From NCBI GenBank assembly GCA_965249815.1, contig CBDFMV010000002.1, positions 682,001 to 746,000 of the forward strand: 64,000 nt of DNA, read 5' to 3'. The notes below the pieces were generated by a model. It was not told the DNA's origin. It saw nothing but the letters and a program-made list of their open reading frames with translations, and did not search any database. The number at the start of each line of letters is the position of its first letter. Position 1 is the first letter of the stretch. The DNA comes from JAJAZB01 sp965249815. Lineage in GTDB: Bacteria; Bacteroidota; Bacteroidia; Cytophagales; Spirosomataceae. Both the position numbers and the translations under genes were made by a program. This document shows positions 1 through 8,921 of this stretch, in pieces.

Positions 1-4
1 GTTT

Positions 5-619
5 TCAATTCTTATCCGGCGTCACGTAGGTTTTGTTGCCGTTGGAGTTGACGTAGTAGTGACCACCCCGCGGACCTTCGTACAGTGTGCGGCCCTTGTC
101 GTCTTTGCCAATGACCTTGTCGTCGCCTGCGGTTTGCTTCTGGGCGCTTCGGCTGGCCTGGGCCGGGCGGTCGTCTTTTTTCTTTTCGGCCTTCGTGTCG
201 GCTTTGGCCACTTCCATTTTAGACTCCTTCTTGTCGGCCTTGTCGTCTTTTTTTGCGGCTTTTTCTTCTTTCTTATCCGCTTTTTCCCGTTTGCGGTCGG
301 CCTTCTCGTCTTTGCCTTCGGCTTTGGCTTCCTCGGCCTGCTGGCGCTTCTTGTCGGCTTTGGTCTCTTTCTTGTCGGATTTATCGTCTTTCTTGTCCGC
401 CTTGCCCTCTTTCTTATCCGCCTTGGCCATCTTGTCGTCGGCCTTGTCTTTTTTCTTATCGACTTTGGTCATTTTGTCGTCGGCCTTCTTGTCTTTTTTC
501 TCGGCCTTCTCCTTTTTGTCTTTCTTATCCGACTGCGCGCGGGCGTCGAACGTCGCGAGTCCCAGCACGAGCCAGGTTACAGCAAAGAGGGTAATCAGGG
601 CATTCAGGGAGCGTTTCAT
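5..619 (-). CDS. Secreted lysine-rich protein with C-terminal PBCV-type basic adaptor domain
   Basis: 204 aa from an ATG followed by a clear Sec signal peptide (MKRSLNALITLFAVTWLVLG, cleavage near ARA-Q). Residues about 30-150 are a low-complexity block of KADKKDDK/ADKKE-type repeats, almost entirely Lys, Asp, Glu and Ala. The last 35 residues (GRTLYEGPRGGHYYVNSNG, then KTYV) match the short Tyr/Gly-rich PBCV-specific basic adaptor domain known from chlorella-virus proteins and some bacteria. An ATG 31 codons upstream is open but would put a long tail before the signal peptide, so the inner ATG was chosen. Function is unknown; a highly charged, periplasmic or surface polyelectrolyte is inferred. 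Single gene, facing away from the VIT gene. Confidence 0.8.
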   Translation of the reverse strand: MKRSLNALITLFAVTWLVLGLATFDARAQSDKKDKKEKAEKKDKKADDKMTKVDKKKDKADDKMAKADKKEGKADKKDDKSDKKETKADKKRQQAEEAKAEGKDEKADRKREKADKKEEKAAKKDDKADKKESKMEVAKADTKAEKKKDDRPAQASRSAQKQTAGDDKVIGKDDKGRTLYEGPRGGHYYVNSNGNKTYVTPDKN

Positions 620-748
620 GGAAAAAATGGTTTGGAGTGGAATACGGATTGAAAATTGGCGCGAATGGCGCTGACTGACTGGTAAAAAAACGAGAAGTTT
701 GCGGGCTTTCAATACAAGCGACCCCGTCTTTCTTCCTTTTCTCTAAGT

Positions 749-1426
749 ATGGAACAACACCGACAAGGCTCGGACTTTCTCCGCGACGTGGTCATTGGCC
801 TGTCCGATGGCCTTACCGTGCCGTTTGCCCTGGCCGCGGGCCTGAGCGGGGCCGTGGCCGACACGGCCATCGTCGTGACGGCGGGCCTGGCTGAAATTGC
901 GGCGGGCAGCATCGCGATGGGCCTCGGCGGCTACCTTGCCGGCCAAACTGAGCAGGAGCACTACGACGCCGAACTCCGCCGCGAGCACGAGGAAGTGCAA
1001 CGCGTGCCGGAGGTCGAGAAAGCCGAGGTGCGCGCTGTGCTGGCCGATTACGGCATCAGCGAAGACCTTCAGACTGCCGTGGCCGACGAGATGGCCCAAC
1101 ACCCCGACAAGTGGGTGGATTTCATGATGCGCTTCGAACTGGGGCTGGAAAAACCCGACATTCACCGGGCAAAAAAAAGCGCCGCCAACATCGGCCTTTC
1201 TTACGTGGTGGGCGGTATCGTGCCGCTGTCGCCGTATTTTCTTGCCGAAACCCCGCAACGTGGCCTGGTGTATTCCTGCCTCATCACCGTGCTGACGCTG
1301 CTCGTTTTTGGCTATTTCAAAAGCAAAGCCACCGGGCAACCACCCCTGGCCGGTGCCCTGAAAACCACCCTCATCGGTGCCTTGGCCGCCGGAGCTGCTT
1401 TTTTGATTGGCCGGGCGGTGGCGTAG
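749..1426 (+). CDS. VIT1/CCC1-family Fe2+/Mn2+ transporter
   Basis: 225 aa integral membrane protein. The N-terminus (DVVIGLSDGLTVPFALAAGL) is the hallmark first helix of the vacuolar-iron-transporter/CCC1 family, followed by TM2 (residues about 40-65), a cytosolic acidic helical segment (about 65-150, rich in Glu, the metal-binding region in the family) and three C-terminal TM helices (about 150-225). Family members move ferrous iron or manganese out of the cytosol, usually by proton antiport; a role in metal detoxification is inferred. Length is typical. Single-gene unit, convergent with the photolyase gene. Confidence 0.9.
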   Translation: MEQHRQGSDFLRDVVIGLSDGLTVPFALAAGLSGAVADTAIVVTAGLAEIAAGSIAMGLGGYLAGQTEQEHYDAELRREHEEVQRVPEVEKAEVRAVLADYGISEDLQTAVADEMAQHPDKWVDFMMRFELGLEKPDIHRAKKSAANIGLSYVVGGIVPLSPYFLAETPQRGLVYSCLITVLTLLVFGYFKSKATGQPPLAGALKTTLIGALAAGAAFLIGRAVA

Positions 1427-1493
1427 GGAAAGAAAAGAGTAAAGAGAAAAGGCACGTTGCATTTCGCTCTTCTCTTTTCTCTCTTCACTTCCC
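1427..1493. terminator. Imperfect purine/pyrimidine hairpin between convergent genes
   Basis: A purine-rich arm (1427-1450) is followed by its imperfect reverse complement (1468-1493), placed between the stops of the VIT and photolyase genes. It could serve as a bidirectional terminator; there is no clean T-tract. Confidence 0.35.
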
Positions 1494-2789
1494 TAACGCC
1501 GTTTTGTACACCTTCAGCACCCGTTCGCGGGCGGCTTCGTGGACGACGACGGGCCGGGGGTAATCGAGCGAGTTGAGTTCGGGCACCCAGCGACGAACGT
1601 ATTCGAGATTCGGGTCAAATTTTTGGGCCTGGAGCGTCGGGTTGAATACCCGAAAGTAGGGTGCGGCGTCGCAGCCGCTTCCTGCTGCCCATTGCCAGCC
1701 GCCGTTGTTGGCCGCCAGGTCGAAATCCAGCAGTTTTTTGGCAAAATACGCCTCGCCCCAGCGCCAGTCCACGAGCAGGTGTTTGGTCAGAAACGAGGCC
1801 GTCACCATCCGCACGCGGTTGTGCATGTAGCCCGTCTGGTTGAGCTGGCGCATCCCGGCGTCCACGAGCGGGTAGCCGGTGCGGCCGTCGCACCAGGCGG
1901 CAAAGTCGGCTTCGTCGTTGCGCCATTCGATGCGGTCGTATTCGGGCCGAAAGGCCCGCCCGCGCCCCACGTGCGGAAAATGATGGAGAATTTGAAAGTA
2001 AAAATCCCGCCAAATCAGCTCATTCAGGAAGGTTTCGCTGTGCTGTTGCGCCCGTCGGGCCAGTTGCCGGGTGGAAATCGTGCCGAACCGCAGATGCAGG
2101 CTTAGCCGCGAAGCGCCTTCGACCGCCGGAAAATTGCGCCGTTCGGCGTAACCCCGCAGCAGGTTTTCGGTCACCTCCCGGCCCGGAAACGCTCCGCCAC
2201 TGGGGCGGAAACCCAATTCTTCCAGCGCCGGGAGCGGCAGGGACGGGGTTTTGTGGAAATGGGAAAAATACCGCTCCGTCGGGTAAGATTTCAGGTGAAA
2301 ATCCGCCAGCGTTTCCTTCCAGCGGCGGCTGTAGGGCGTAAACACCGTGTATGGCGTGCCCGCGCCGCTGAGAACTTCGCCGGTTTCAAAAATTACCTGA
2401 TCTTTCACGGTTTGAAAATCCACCCCGTGTTCGCGCAGCATCCCGGCCACGGCTCCGTCGCGGTCGGTGGCGTCGGGTTCGTAGTCGCGGTTGGCAAAGA
2501 CCTCAGCCACGTCGAACGCATTCAACAGGTCCTGAAAAACGGGCAGGGGCGACCCGTGGCGCACCACCAGCGACGACCCCATCGCCACCAGTTCGGCCTG
2601 CAACCGGCTGATTTCCTGATGAATAAATTCTACCCGGCGGTCGCCCCAGTCGTCGAGGCGGTCGAGGATCGTTTTATCGAAAATGAAGAGCACCAGCACG
2701 GGGCGGCCGCTGCGCAGGGCGTGGTACAGGGCGGCGTTGTCGGTCAGGCGCAAATCACGGCGGAGCCAGCAGAGGGAAAGTTCGGGCAT
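1485..2789 (-). CDS. phrB: Deoxyribodipyrimidine photolyase (class I CPD photolyase)
   Basis: 434 aa, starting at the ATG before PELSLCWLRRDLRLTDN, the conserved photolyase N-terminus (the open frame upstream of it is an antisense shadow of aacS). Residues 1-130 form the antenna-chromophore Rossmann domain; residues 200-430 the FAD-binding domain with WRDFYFQILHHFP, GYMHNRVRM and the ANNGGWQWAAGSGCDAAPYF block typical of CPD photolyases. Uses blue light to split cyclobutane pyrimidine dimers in DNA. Divergent from the acetoacetyl-CoA synthetase gene with a 78-bp shared upstream region. Slightly short but all catalytic-domain blocks are present. Confidence 0.95.
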   Translation of the reverse strand: MPELSLCWLRRDLRLTDNAALYHALRSGRPVLVLFIFDKTILDRLDDWGDRRVEFIHQEISRLQAELVAMGSSLVVRHGSPLPVFQDLLNAFDVAEVFANRDYEPDATDRDGAVAGMLREHGVDFQTVKDQVIFETGEVLSGAGTPYTVFTPYSRRWKETLADFHLKSYPTERYFSHFHKTPSLPLPALEELGFRPSGGAFPGREVTENLLRGYAERRNFPAVEGASRLSLHLRFGTISTRQLARRAQQHSETFLNELIWRDFYFQILHHFPHVGRGRAFRPEYDRIEWRNDEADFAAWCDGRTGYPLVDAGMRQLNQTGYMHNRVRMVTASFLTKHLLVDWRWGEAYFAKKLLDFDLAANNGGWQWAAGSGCDAAPYFRVFNPTLQAQKFDPNLEYVRRWVPELNSLDYPRPVVVHEAARERVLKVYKTALGK

Positions 2790-2867
2790 GAAAAATGGGT
2801 AGGTTTCGGGGAAAACCGGGAGTTTCCGCTTTTGTTTAACTTGCCGAACGGATTCATCACCAACTCC

Positions 2868-4889
2868 ATGCCCTCGCAAACCGCGTCCCGCCTCCTCTGG
2901 CAACCCACCCCCGAATTCCGCCAAACCAGCAACCTTACCCGCTACACCGACTGGCTGTTCCAGTTCAACGGGCTGACGTTCAGCAATTACGAAAGCCTGC
3001 GCCGCTGGTCGATCGAACACCTGGAGGAATTTTGGGAAAGCCTTGTTCGCTATTTCGACATCCAGTTTCATGCGTCGTACGAGCGGGTCCTTGCGGGCGA
3101 AATGCCCCGCGCCCGCTGGTTTGAAGGGGCCACGCTCAACTACGCCGAGCACCTGTTTCAGCAGAAAACCACCGAACGGCCCGCGTTACTTTTTGCGTCG
3201 GAAACCAGCCCGCTGACCGAACTTTCCTGGGCTGAACTCGAACGACAAACCGCCGCGCTGGCCGCCTGGCTTCGGGCGGCGGGCGTCCGACCCGGCGACC
3301 GGGTGGCGGGCTACCTGCCCACGATTCCTGAAGCGACCGTGGCCCTGCTGGCGACGCTCGCCGTTGGGGCCGTCTGGACGAGTTGCTCGCCCGATTTTGG
3401 CACAGCCAGCGTCCTCGATCGCTTCCGGCAGGTCGGGCCGAAGGTGCTGATTGCCGTCACCAGTTACCAATACGGCGGCAAACGGTTCGACAAAACCGAC
3501 GCCGTGCGCGAATTAGTGGCCGGTTTGCCGACGGTCGAACGGATGGTGACGATTTCGCCGGGAGGAACGCCCGATTTTTCGTTTCACGGCGAAGGCTTCA
3601 AACGCCTCGCCCCCGACGGCGGCGGACTCATCGGGTGGGCGGCGCTGATGAAAAACCCAACGGCGGAGCACCTGGTGTTTGAAGCCGTTCCGTTCAGCCA
3701 CCCGCTCTGGATTCTCTACTCGTCGGGCACGACGGGCCTGCCCAAAGCCATTACCCACGGGCACGGCGGGGTGCTGCTGGAGCATTTGAAGTACCTGATT
3801 TTCCACAACGACGTGCGGCCCGGCGAGCGGTTTTTCTGGTACACCACCACGGGCTGGATGATGTGGAACTTCCTGAACGCCAGCCTGCTCGCCGGGGCTA
3901 CCGCCGTGCTCTACGACGGCTCACCCGGTTTTCCGGACCTGAACGTGTTGTGGAAACTCGCCCAGGACGCCCGCATCGGGCACTTCGGTACCTCCGCGCC
4001 GTTTCTGATGAGTTGTCGGAAAGCGGTGGTTTCGCCGGGGCGGGATTTCGACCTGAGCGCCCTCCGGACCCTCGGCTCGACGGGTTCGCCGCTGCCGCCC
4101 GACGGGTTCGCCTACGTGTACGAACGGGTGAAGCCCGACGTCTGGCTGAGTTCGATGAGCGGGGGCACCGACGTGTGCACGGCCTGGGTGGGCGGCTGCC
4201 CGTGGGAGCCGGTGTACGAGGGCGAAATTCAGTGCCGCTGCCTCGGCTGCGCGATGGAGGCCTTCGACGAGACCGGTCGGCCCGTCGTGGACGCGGTCGG
4301 GGAAATGGTCGTGACGAAACCCCTGCCGTCGATGCCCGTTTTTTTCTACAACGACCCCGATTTTGTCCGGTACCGGGCCAGTTACTTCGAAGAATACCCC
4401 GGCATCTGGCGGCACGGCGATTTCCTGCGCATTACCCCGCGCGGCGGCGTGGTGATTCTGGGTCGCTCCGACGCCACCCTCAACCGGCAGGGCGTCCGGA
4501 TCGGCACGGCGGAGATTTACCGGGCCGTCGAGGCTATTCCCGACGTAAAAGACAGCCTCATCGTGCACCTCGAACGGCCCGACGGGAGCGATTTCATGCC
4601 GCTGTTCGTGGTGCTGAACGACGGCGAAACTCTGACGGATGCGCTGATTTTCAGCATTAAAACTGAAATTCGCCGCCAGTACAGCCCGCGCCACGTGCCC
4701 GACGCCGTGGTGGCCGTGCCCGGCGTGCCGTACACGCTCAGCGGCAAGAAGCTGGAATTGCCCGTGAAGAAAATCCTGCTCGGCCAACCCATCGAAAACG
4801 TGGCCAATCCCGGCTCGGTGCGCAACCCGGAGGTACTGGCGTGGTTTGTGGAGTGGGCGCGGTCGGGCGACTGGGGAAAAAGCAGTTGA
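2868..4889 (+). CDS. aacS: Acetoacetyl-CoA synthetase
   Basis: 673 aa acyl-adenylate enzyme. N-terminal ACAS_N-type region (LWQPTPEF..., NLTRYTDWL), then the AMP-binding domain with the ATP signature ILYSSGTTGLPKAITHGHGG around residues 285-300, GTDVCTAW, and a C-terminal domain with LSGKKLELPVKKIL carrying the catalytic lysine. Length and the GRSDATLNRQGVRIGTAEIY block fit acetoacetate-CoA ligase rather than acetyl-CoA synthetase. It activates acetoacetate to acetoacetyl-CoA for ketone body use or lipid/PHB-type metabolism. The start was taken at the ATG giving MPSQTASRLLWQ; upstream open frame is antisense to phrB. Confidence 0.93.
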   Translation: MPSQTASRLLWQPTPEFRQTSNLTRYTDWLFQFNGLTFSNYESLRRWSIEHLEEFWESLVRYFDIQFHASYERVLAGEMPRARWFEGATLNYAEHLFQQKTTERPALLFASETSPLTELSWAELERQTAALAAWLRAAGVRPGDRVAGYLPTIPEATVALLATLAVGAVWTSCSPDFGTASVLDRFRQVGPKVLIAVTSYQYGGKRFDKTDAVRELVAGLPTVERMVTISPGGTPDFSFHGEGFKRLAPDGGGLIGWAALMKNPTAEHLVFEAVPFSHPLWILYSSGTTGLPKAITHGHGGVLLEHLKYLIFHNDVRPGERFFWYTTTGWMMWNFLNASLLAGATAVLYDGSPGFPDLNVLWKLAQDARIGHFGTSAPFLMSCRKAVVSPGRDFDLSALRTLGSTGSPLPPDGFAYVYERVKPDVWLSSMSGGTDVCTAWVGGCPWEPVYEGEIQCRCLGCAMEAFDETGRPVVDAVGEMVVTKPLPSMPVFFYNDPDFVRYRASYFEEYPGIWRHGDFLRITPRGGVVILGRSDATLNRQGVRIGTAEIYRAVEAIPDVKDSLIVHLERPDGSDFMPLFVVLNDGETLTDALIFSIKTEIRRQYSPRHVPDAVVAVPGVPYTLSGKKLELPVKKILLGQPIENVANPGSVRNPEVLAWFVEWARSGDWGKSS

Positions 4890-5039
4890 ACTTTTCGGTT
4901 GGGGCACACGCCAACCCGCGTTTTATTACTCCCAAAATCTATTTTCCGATGAAAAGCCGCCCTGCCCGCCCTCCCTCGCCACGTTCCGGCGTGATGCGGG
5001 TGGCATGACTCTTTTGCCTCTGAGTTTAAAAACTCCTTC

Positions 5040-6056
5040 ATGGCAAATCGCAACGCAAACCGCCTGCTTCCCCTGGCCCTCGGCGTGGGTCTCGTCCTCG
5101 TCGGCCGCTCTGTTTTTCGTAAAGCCCGCCGCTACGACCTTCGCAACAAAGTCGTGCTCATCACGGGGGGGTCGCGCGGGCTGGGCCTCGTGTTGGCGCG
5201 TCAACTGGCAGCGGAAGGGGCCAAAATTGCCATCTGCGCCCGCAGCATCGACCAACTCCGCCGTGCCGAGCAGGAACTCCGGGCGCGTGGGGCCGAGGTG
5301 CTGGCCGTGCCGTGCGATTTGAGTGTTCAGGAAGAAGTCGAAACGCTGGTGGAACGGGTGCGGGCGCGCTTCGGGCGCGTGGACGTGCTCATCAACAATG
5401 CCGCCATTATTCAGATCGGGCCGCTCGAAAACCTGTCGGTGGAGGATTTCCACGAGGCGATGAACACCAATTTTTTTGGCCCGCTCTACGCCATTCTCGC
5501 CGTATTGCCCCAAATGCGGCAACGACGCGAAGGGCGAATCGTCAACGTGGCCTCGGTGGGCGGCAAGGTCGGCCTGCCGCACCTGCTGCCCTACACAGCC
5601 AGCAAATACGCCCTCGGTGGGTTTTCGAAAGGCCTGCGGGCGGAAGTGGCCAAAGATGGCATCGTGGTGACGACGGTTTTCCCGAACCTCACCCGCACGG
5701 GCAGTTCGCGCAACACCATCGTGAAGGGCCAGCACCAGAAAGAATACGCCTGGTTTAAAATCGCCGACGCGTTGCCGCTGCTATCGGACACCGCCGAAAA
5801 CACGGCGGCGGAAATCATCGAAGCGCTGAAAAACGGCGATGCCGAACGGGTGGTGACGTTTTCCGGGAAACTGTTTTCGTTTCTCAACGAAGTCTTCCCC
5901 GAACTGACCACCGACGTGCTCAGCCTCATCAACCGCTTCCTGCCCGGGCCGGGAAGCGACCAGCCCAAATTCGGCTACGAAAGCGAAAGCGCCCGTTCGC
6001 GGAGCGGCGTGGCCCGCCTTAGCGACGAAGCGGCCGAGCGGAACAACGAGGTTTAA
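5040..6056 (+). CDS. Membrane-anchored short-chain dehydrogenase/reductase
   Basis: 338 aa. A short hydrophobic N-terminal segment (residues 9-25) precedes a classical SDR domain: NAD(P)-binding TGGSRGLG near residue 43, NNA motif, catalytic Ser (NVASVGG) and YTASK (Tyr-x3-Lys). The C-terminal 80 residues are an extra tail ending in a charged region. Substrate unknown. Preceded by about 150 bp without a gene; monocistronic. Confidence 0.88.
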   Translation: MANRNANRLLPLALGVGLVLVGRSVFRKARRYDLRNKVVLITGGSRGLGLVLARQLAAEGAKIAICARSIDQLRRAEQELRARGAEVLAVPCDLSVQEEVETLVERVRARFGRVDVLINNAAIIQIGPLENLSVEDFHEAMNTNFFGPLYAILAVLPQMRQRREGRIVNVASVGGKVGLPHLLPYTASKYALGGFSKGLRAEVAKDGIVVTTVFPNLTRTGSSRNTIVKGQHQKEYAWFKIADALPLLSDTAENTAAEIIEALKNGDAERVVTFSGKLFSFLNEVFPELTTDVLSLINRFLPGPGSDQPKFGYESESARSRSGVARLSDEAAERNNEV

Positions 6057-6071
6057 CGAAATCCACCCTCC

Positions 6072-6190
6072 CCAGGGCGTCATTGCGAACGCAGCGAAGC
6101 AATCCGTTGCCACCTGCCAAAGTAGTTTCCAATAAACTATTCTGGTGACCATGAGCAGATTGCTTCGCTTTGCTCGCAATGACGCTCTGG
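6072..6190. repeat. Intergenic inverted repeat (REP-like)
   Basis: Left arm 6072-6104 and right arm 6158-6190 are reverse complements with about 30 of 33 bases matching, separated by 53 bp. Each arm carries the GCGTCATTGCGA...GCGAAGCAATC type of core commonly dispersed between bacterial genes. Lies between convergent genes. Confidence 0.75.
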
Positions 6191-6222
6191 GAAAGCTGTC
6201 AACCACGGGCTGGGGAGGATTT

Positions 6223-6588
6223 TTACTTCTTCCTTGTCGCCAGCAATTCCTGCCCGGCAATGGCCATTTTGAAGCCGGTTACTTCTTTCGTTGCCGCGTC
6301 GCGGGTGAAGGTCAGGATGGACGCGTACTGGCTGGTGGACTGGAAGGTGTCGGGTTTGTCCTGCTTCACCAGTTTGTTGGCCCCGTAGCTGTCGGCTTCC
6401 CCGTACAAATCCCCTTTTTCGAGTTTGATGACGTACTCGTTCAGCGGCGAACCAGTGGCGAAAGCGTACGTGCCCGCGTACGCTTTCAGGTCGGTCGAGT
6501 CGGCGTGGATGGGGGCGGGCTGGAACGAACGGGGCGGAGTGGCGTGGGCGAACGTGAGGCTGGCCAGCAGGCAGAAGAGGATTTTCAT
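6223..6588 (-). CDS. Small secreted protein, DUF3471-like fold
   Basis: 121 aa with a signal peptide (MKILFCLLASLTFAHA). The mature part reads as one small beta domain: LKAYAGTYAF, YVIKLEKGDLYGEAD, DKPDTFQS, ILTFTRDAATKEVTGFKM. This pattern (YxGxY start, then alternating strands ending in F-x-R-d...v-t-g) resembles the DUF3471/lipocalin-like C-terminal domains of beta-lactamase-related proteins, here free-standing. Function unknown. A TAnnTTTC box lies 32 nt before the start. Confidence 0.75.
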   Translation of the reverse strand: MKILFCLLASLTFAHATPPRSFQPAPIHADSTDLKAYAGTYAFATGSPLNEYVIKLEKGDLYGEADSYGANKLVKQDKPDTFQSTSQYASILTFTRDAATKEVTGFKMAIAGQELLATRKK

Positions 6589-6619
6589 GGGAAACAGGTT
6601 AAAAAATTCAACGATAAGC

Positions 6620-6627
6620 GAAAGATA
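6620..6627 (-). promoter_or_regulatory. Candidate Bacteroidota -7 box (TATCTTTC)
   Basis: TATCTTTC on the minus strand, 32 nt upstream of the 121-aa secreted protein. It matches TAnnTTTG at 7 of 8 positions. No convincing -33 TTTG was identified. Confidence 0.35.
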
Positions 6628-6776
6628 GCCACGGTTTGGGTTTCGTGAAGCGCCCGCCCCGGATTGTGGTGCGACGACCACGATGGGGCGCGGCAGAGGG
6701 CCGGTTTGGGGCGGGTGCCCGATTTTTTAGAAAACCGGGAAAAACGATTCATCAACAACCAAAATCCGAACACCCC

Positions 6777-7886
6777 ATGAAACGATTTTTCCCCCCCACG
6801 GCCCTGTTGCTGACTGGCCTGGCGCTGGCGACCGCCGCCTGCAAACACGGCACCGACGACGGCGCGACGGTGCCCGCCGTCAACGTGAGTTTCGCCCCGG
6901 TGGCCACCTCGCAGGTACTCTGGACGGGCGTGGCCGTGACCAGCGACAACCGCCTGTTTGCCAACTTCCCGCGCATGGATACCGACACGATTCCCTACTC
7001 GGTGGCCGAAGTGGGCGGGGCGCAGGCCACGCCCTTCCCTGACGCCAACTGGAACACCTGGGCACCCGGCCTGCCGCCCGCCGAGCACTTCATCTGCGTG
7101 CAGAGCGTGTACGTGGACGCCAGGAACTTTCTCTGGGTGCTCGACCCGGCCAATCCGCAAATGCGCGGCGTGGTGCCGGGGGGAGCCAAGCTGCTCAAGT
7201 TCGACCCCAACACGCGCCAGCTTCTCCAGCGCATCGTGTTCGACGAAACCGTGGCTCCGCTGTCGAGCTACCTCAACGACGTGCGCGTGGACACCGACAA
7301 AAACGTGGCCTACATCACCGAATCGGGCCGCGGAGCCATCATCGTGGTGAACCTCACGACGGGAGCGGCCCGCCGCCTGCTGGCTAACTCGCCCACGACG
7401 AAATCGGAAAACCTCATTCTGACGGTGGAAGGGCGCATTTTCCGGCAAAAAGACGGGAGCCTGGGTAATTTCAACGCCGACGGCATCGCGCTGAGTCCAC
7501 GCAAAGATTACCTCTACTACCACGCCGTCACGGCCCGCTCGCTGTACCGGGTGCCAACGGCGGCCCTGCTCGACGAATCGCTCACGGAAGGCCAGTTGGC
7601 GCAACGCGTCGAATACCTCGGCGATACCGATCCGGTGGACGGCATGGCCTTTGGGCGCGACAGCAGCCTGTACCTGACCTTCGTCCAGCAAAACGCCGTG
7701 GCGCGCATCACGCCGCAGGGGCGGCTGGAGGGAGTCGTGCGCGATTCGTTGCTGAAGTGGCCCGACAGCTTCGCCGTAGCCAACGACGGCAGCCTGTACG
7801 TGACCAATTCCCAACTGCACATTCCGCGGCCCCAGCGCACCCAGCCCTTCCGGATTTTCAAACTAACCCTGACGGCCCAGCCGTAA
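6777..7886 (+). CDS. Lipoprotein of the major royal jelly/yellow protein family
   Basis: 369 aa. Signal peptide with lipobox ending in TAAC (residues about 18-21). The rest is a six-bladed propeller-type sequence with MRJP/yellow hallmarks: RLFANFPRMD, SVAEVGG, QSVYVDARNFLWVLDPAN, DVRVDTDKNVAYITESG, GRGAIIVVNLTTG, DGIALSPRKDYLYYHAVT. Bacterial members are often called L-dopachrome-tautomerase-related but their substrate is unproven. Likely tethered to the outer membrane facing the periplasm. The nearest upstream in-frame ATG was rejected because the signal peptide begins at 6777. Confidence 0.88.
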   Translation: MKRFFPPTALLLTGLALATAACKHGTDDGATVPAVNVSFAPVATSQVLWTGVAVTSDNRLFANFPRMDTDTIPYSVAEVGGAQATPFPDANWNTWAPGLPPAEHFICVQSVYVDARNFLWVLDPANPQMRGVVPGGAKLLKFDPNTRQLLQRIVFDETVAPLSSYLNDVRVDTDKNVAYITESGRGAIIVVNLTTGAARRLLANSPTTKSENLILTVEGRIFRQKDGSLGNFNADGIALSPRKDYLYYHAVTARSLYRVPTAALLDESLTEGQLAQRVEYLGDTDPVDGMAFGRDSSLYLTFVQQNAVARITPQGRLEGVVRDSLLKWPDSFAVANDGSLYVTNSQLHIPRPQRTQPFRIFKLTLTAQP

Positions 7887-7905
7887 AACACGGGTTTCGG
7901 TTGCT

Positions 7906-7957
7906 GCGCGGCGGCCCTGCCTCCGGAAATTGACTTCCGGAGGCAGGGCCGCCGCGC
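7906..7957. terminator. Perfect 23-bp hairpin between convergent genes
   Basis: Arms 7906-7928 and 7935-7957 are perfect reverse complements with a 6-nt loop, GC-rich, centred between two converging stop codons. No T-run follows, so either a rho-independent-like bidirectional block or a dispersed palindromic element. Confidence 0.6.
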
Positions 7958-7971
7958 AATCGCTCGTTGCG

Positions 7972-8775
7972 TCAAATCTGGGAATACTCCGTCGGGGTTA
8001 GGAAGTGCGTTTCGGCGGTGGTCATCACGTTCTGGTATTCGGGCAGGGCGCTGAGGCGCTTCCACTCCGGGTCACTGCCGAAGGCTTTCCAGTGCGCATC
8101 GCGCGATTCCCGGTTGTCGAAGGTGGTCATGTAGGTCAGGTTGGGCTGTTTTCCGCCCACGAGGGTTTGGGCGAAGTACACGGGGTTGAAGCCCAGCCGC
8201 TCGAAAATTCCTATTTCGCCGCCCGTGTCGAACATTTCGATTTTCTTCAGGCCGGTTTTCTCAGTGGCGCTCTGGTAAATCCGGTATTCGTACACCCGGG
8301 CCGATTTCGGGGCCGTCGTGGTGGGCACTTTCAGCGTCGGCCAGTGCGGAAACGCCTGCATCAGCGCGCTTTCAATCCGGTCGTAGGCCGGTTCGTTGTA
8401 GGGCGCGTTAAGGTACGCCGAGGCGGCCTGCTGGTAGGCGGCGTCGGTGGCCAGCCGGGTGGGCAGTTCGGTCAGTTGCTCCAGCGATTGGTACGGAAGC
8501 AGCACATAGAGACTCAGGCCATCTTTCCGGTCGGCTTCGTCGAAAACACCCACAGGCGAAATACCCGCCCGATTCAGGGCCGGAATGGCCGCAGTGCGGA
8601 GGTAGGCTTCGGTGGCCTTTTTCTGGTCGTCGGTTTTAAAACGGTACACGCGCATTTCGTAAAACTGGCGGCCTTTTTTGGGTGGGGTTGGGGCCGCCAG
8701 GGCCTGCGCGACGGGCATCAGCAGCGCCAGAAAAAAAACGGCGCGCACGGAGAGAAGAGAGCGGAGGTTGAGCAT
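7972..8775 (-). CDS. Secreted NIPSNAP-family protein
   Basis: 267 aa with a signal peptide (residues 1-27, cleavage after ALA). Two NIPSNAP (ferredoxin-like alpha/beta) domains in tandem: residues about 37-140 starting FYEMRVYRFK and about 165-260 starting VYEYRIYQS. Each has the typical E-x-R-x-Y first strand. Function of bacterial NIPSNAP proteins is not established. Monocistronic; divergent from the SPW protein. Confidence 0.88.
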   Translation of the reverse strand: MLNLRSLLSVRAVFFLALLMPVAQALAAPTPPKKGRQFYEMRVYRFKTDDQKKATEAYLRTAAIPALNRAGISPVGVFDEADRKDGLSLYVLLPYQSLEQLTELPTRLATDAAYQQAASAYLNAPYNEPAYDRIESALMQAFPHWPTLKVPTTTAPKSARVYEYRIYQSATEKTGLKKIEMFDTGGEIGIFERLGFNPVYFAQTLVGGKQPNLTYMTTFDNRESRDAHWKAFGSDPEWKRLSALPEYQNVMTTAETHFLTPTEYSQI

Positions 8776-8921
8776 GGGTTGACAGGTTGTTGAACGTCGT
8801 TGGCAATCCTTGAAAAATCAGGATGCGATGTTACAAAAGAAATGCCGCCTTTCGGCTGATTTGGGGAGCCAACCCGCTGGTATGCTCTTTTAGCGAGGGA
8901 CCTCAACAACCGTCCAAGACC

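Noticed and set aside
59..652. 197-codon plus-strand open frame opposite the lysine-rich gene
   Set aside because: Phe/Leu/Val-rich antisense of Lys codons; the minus strand has the signal peptide and a known C-terminal domain.
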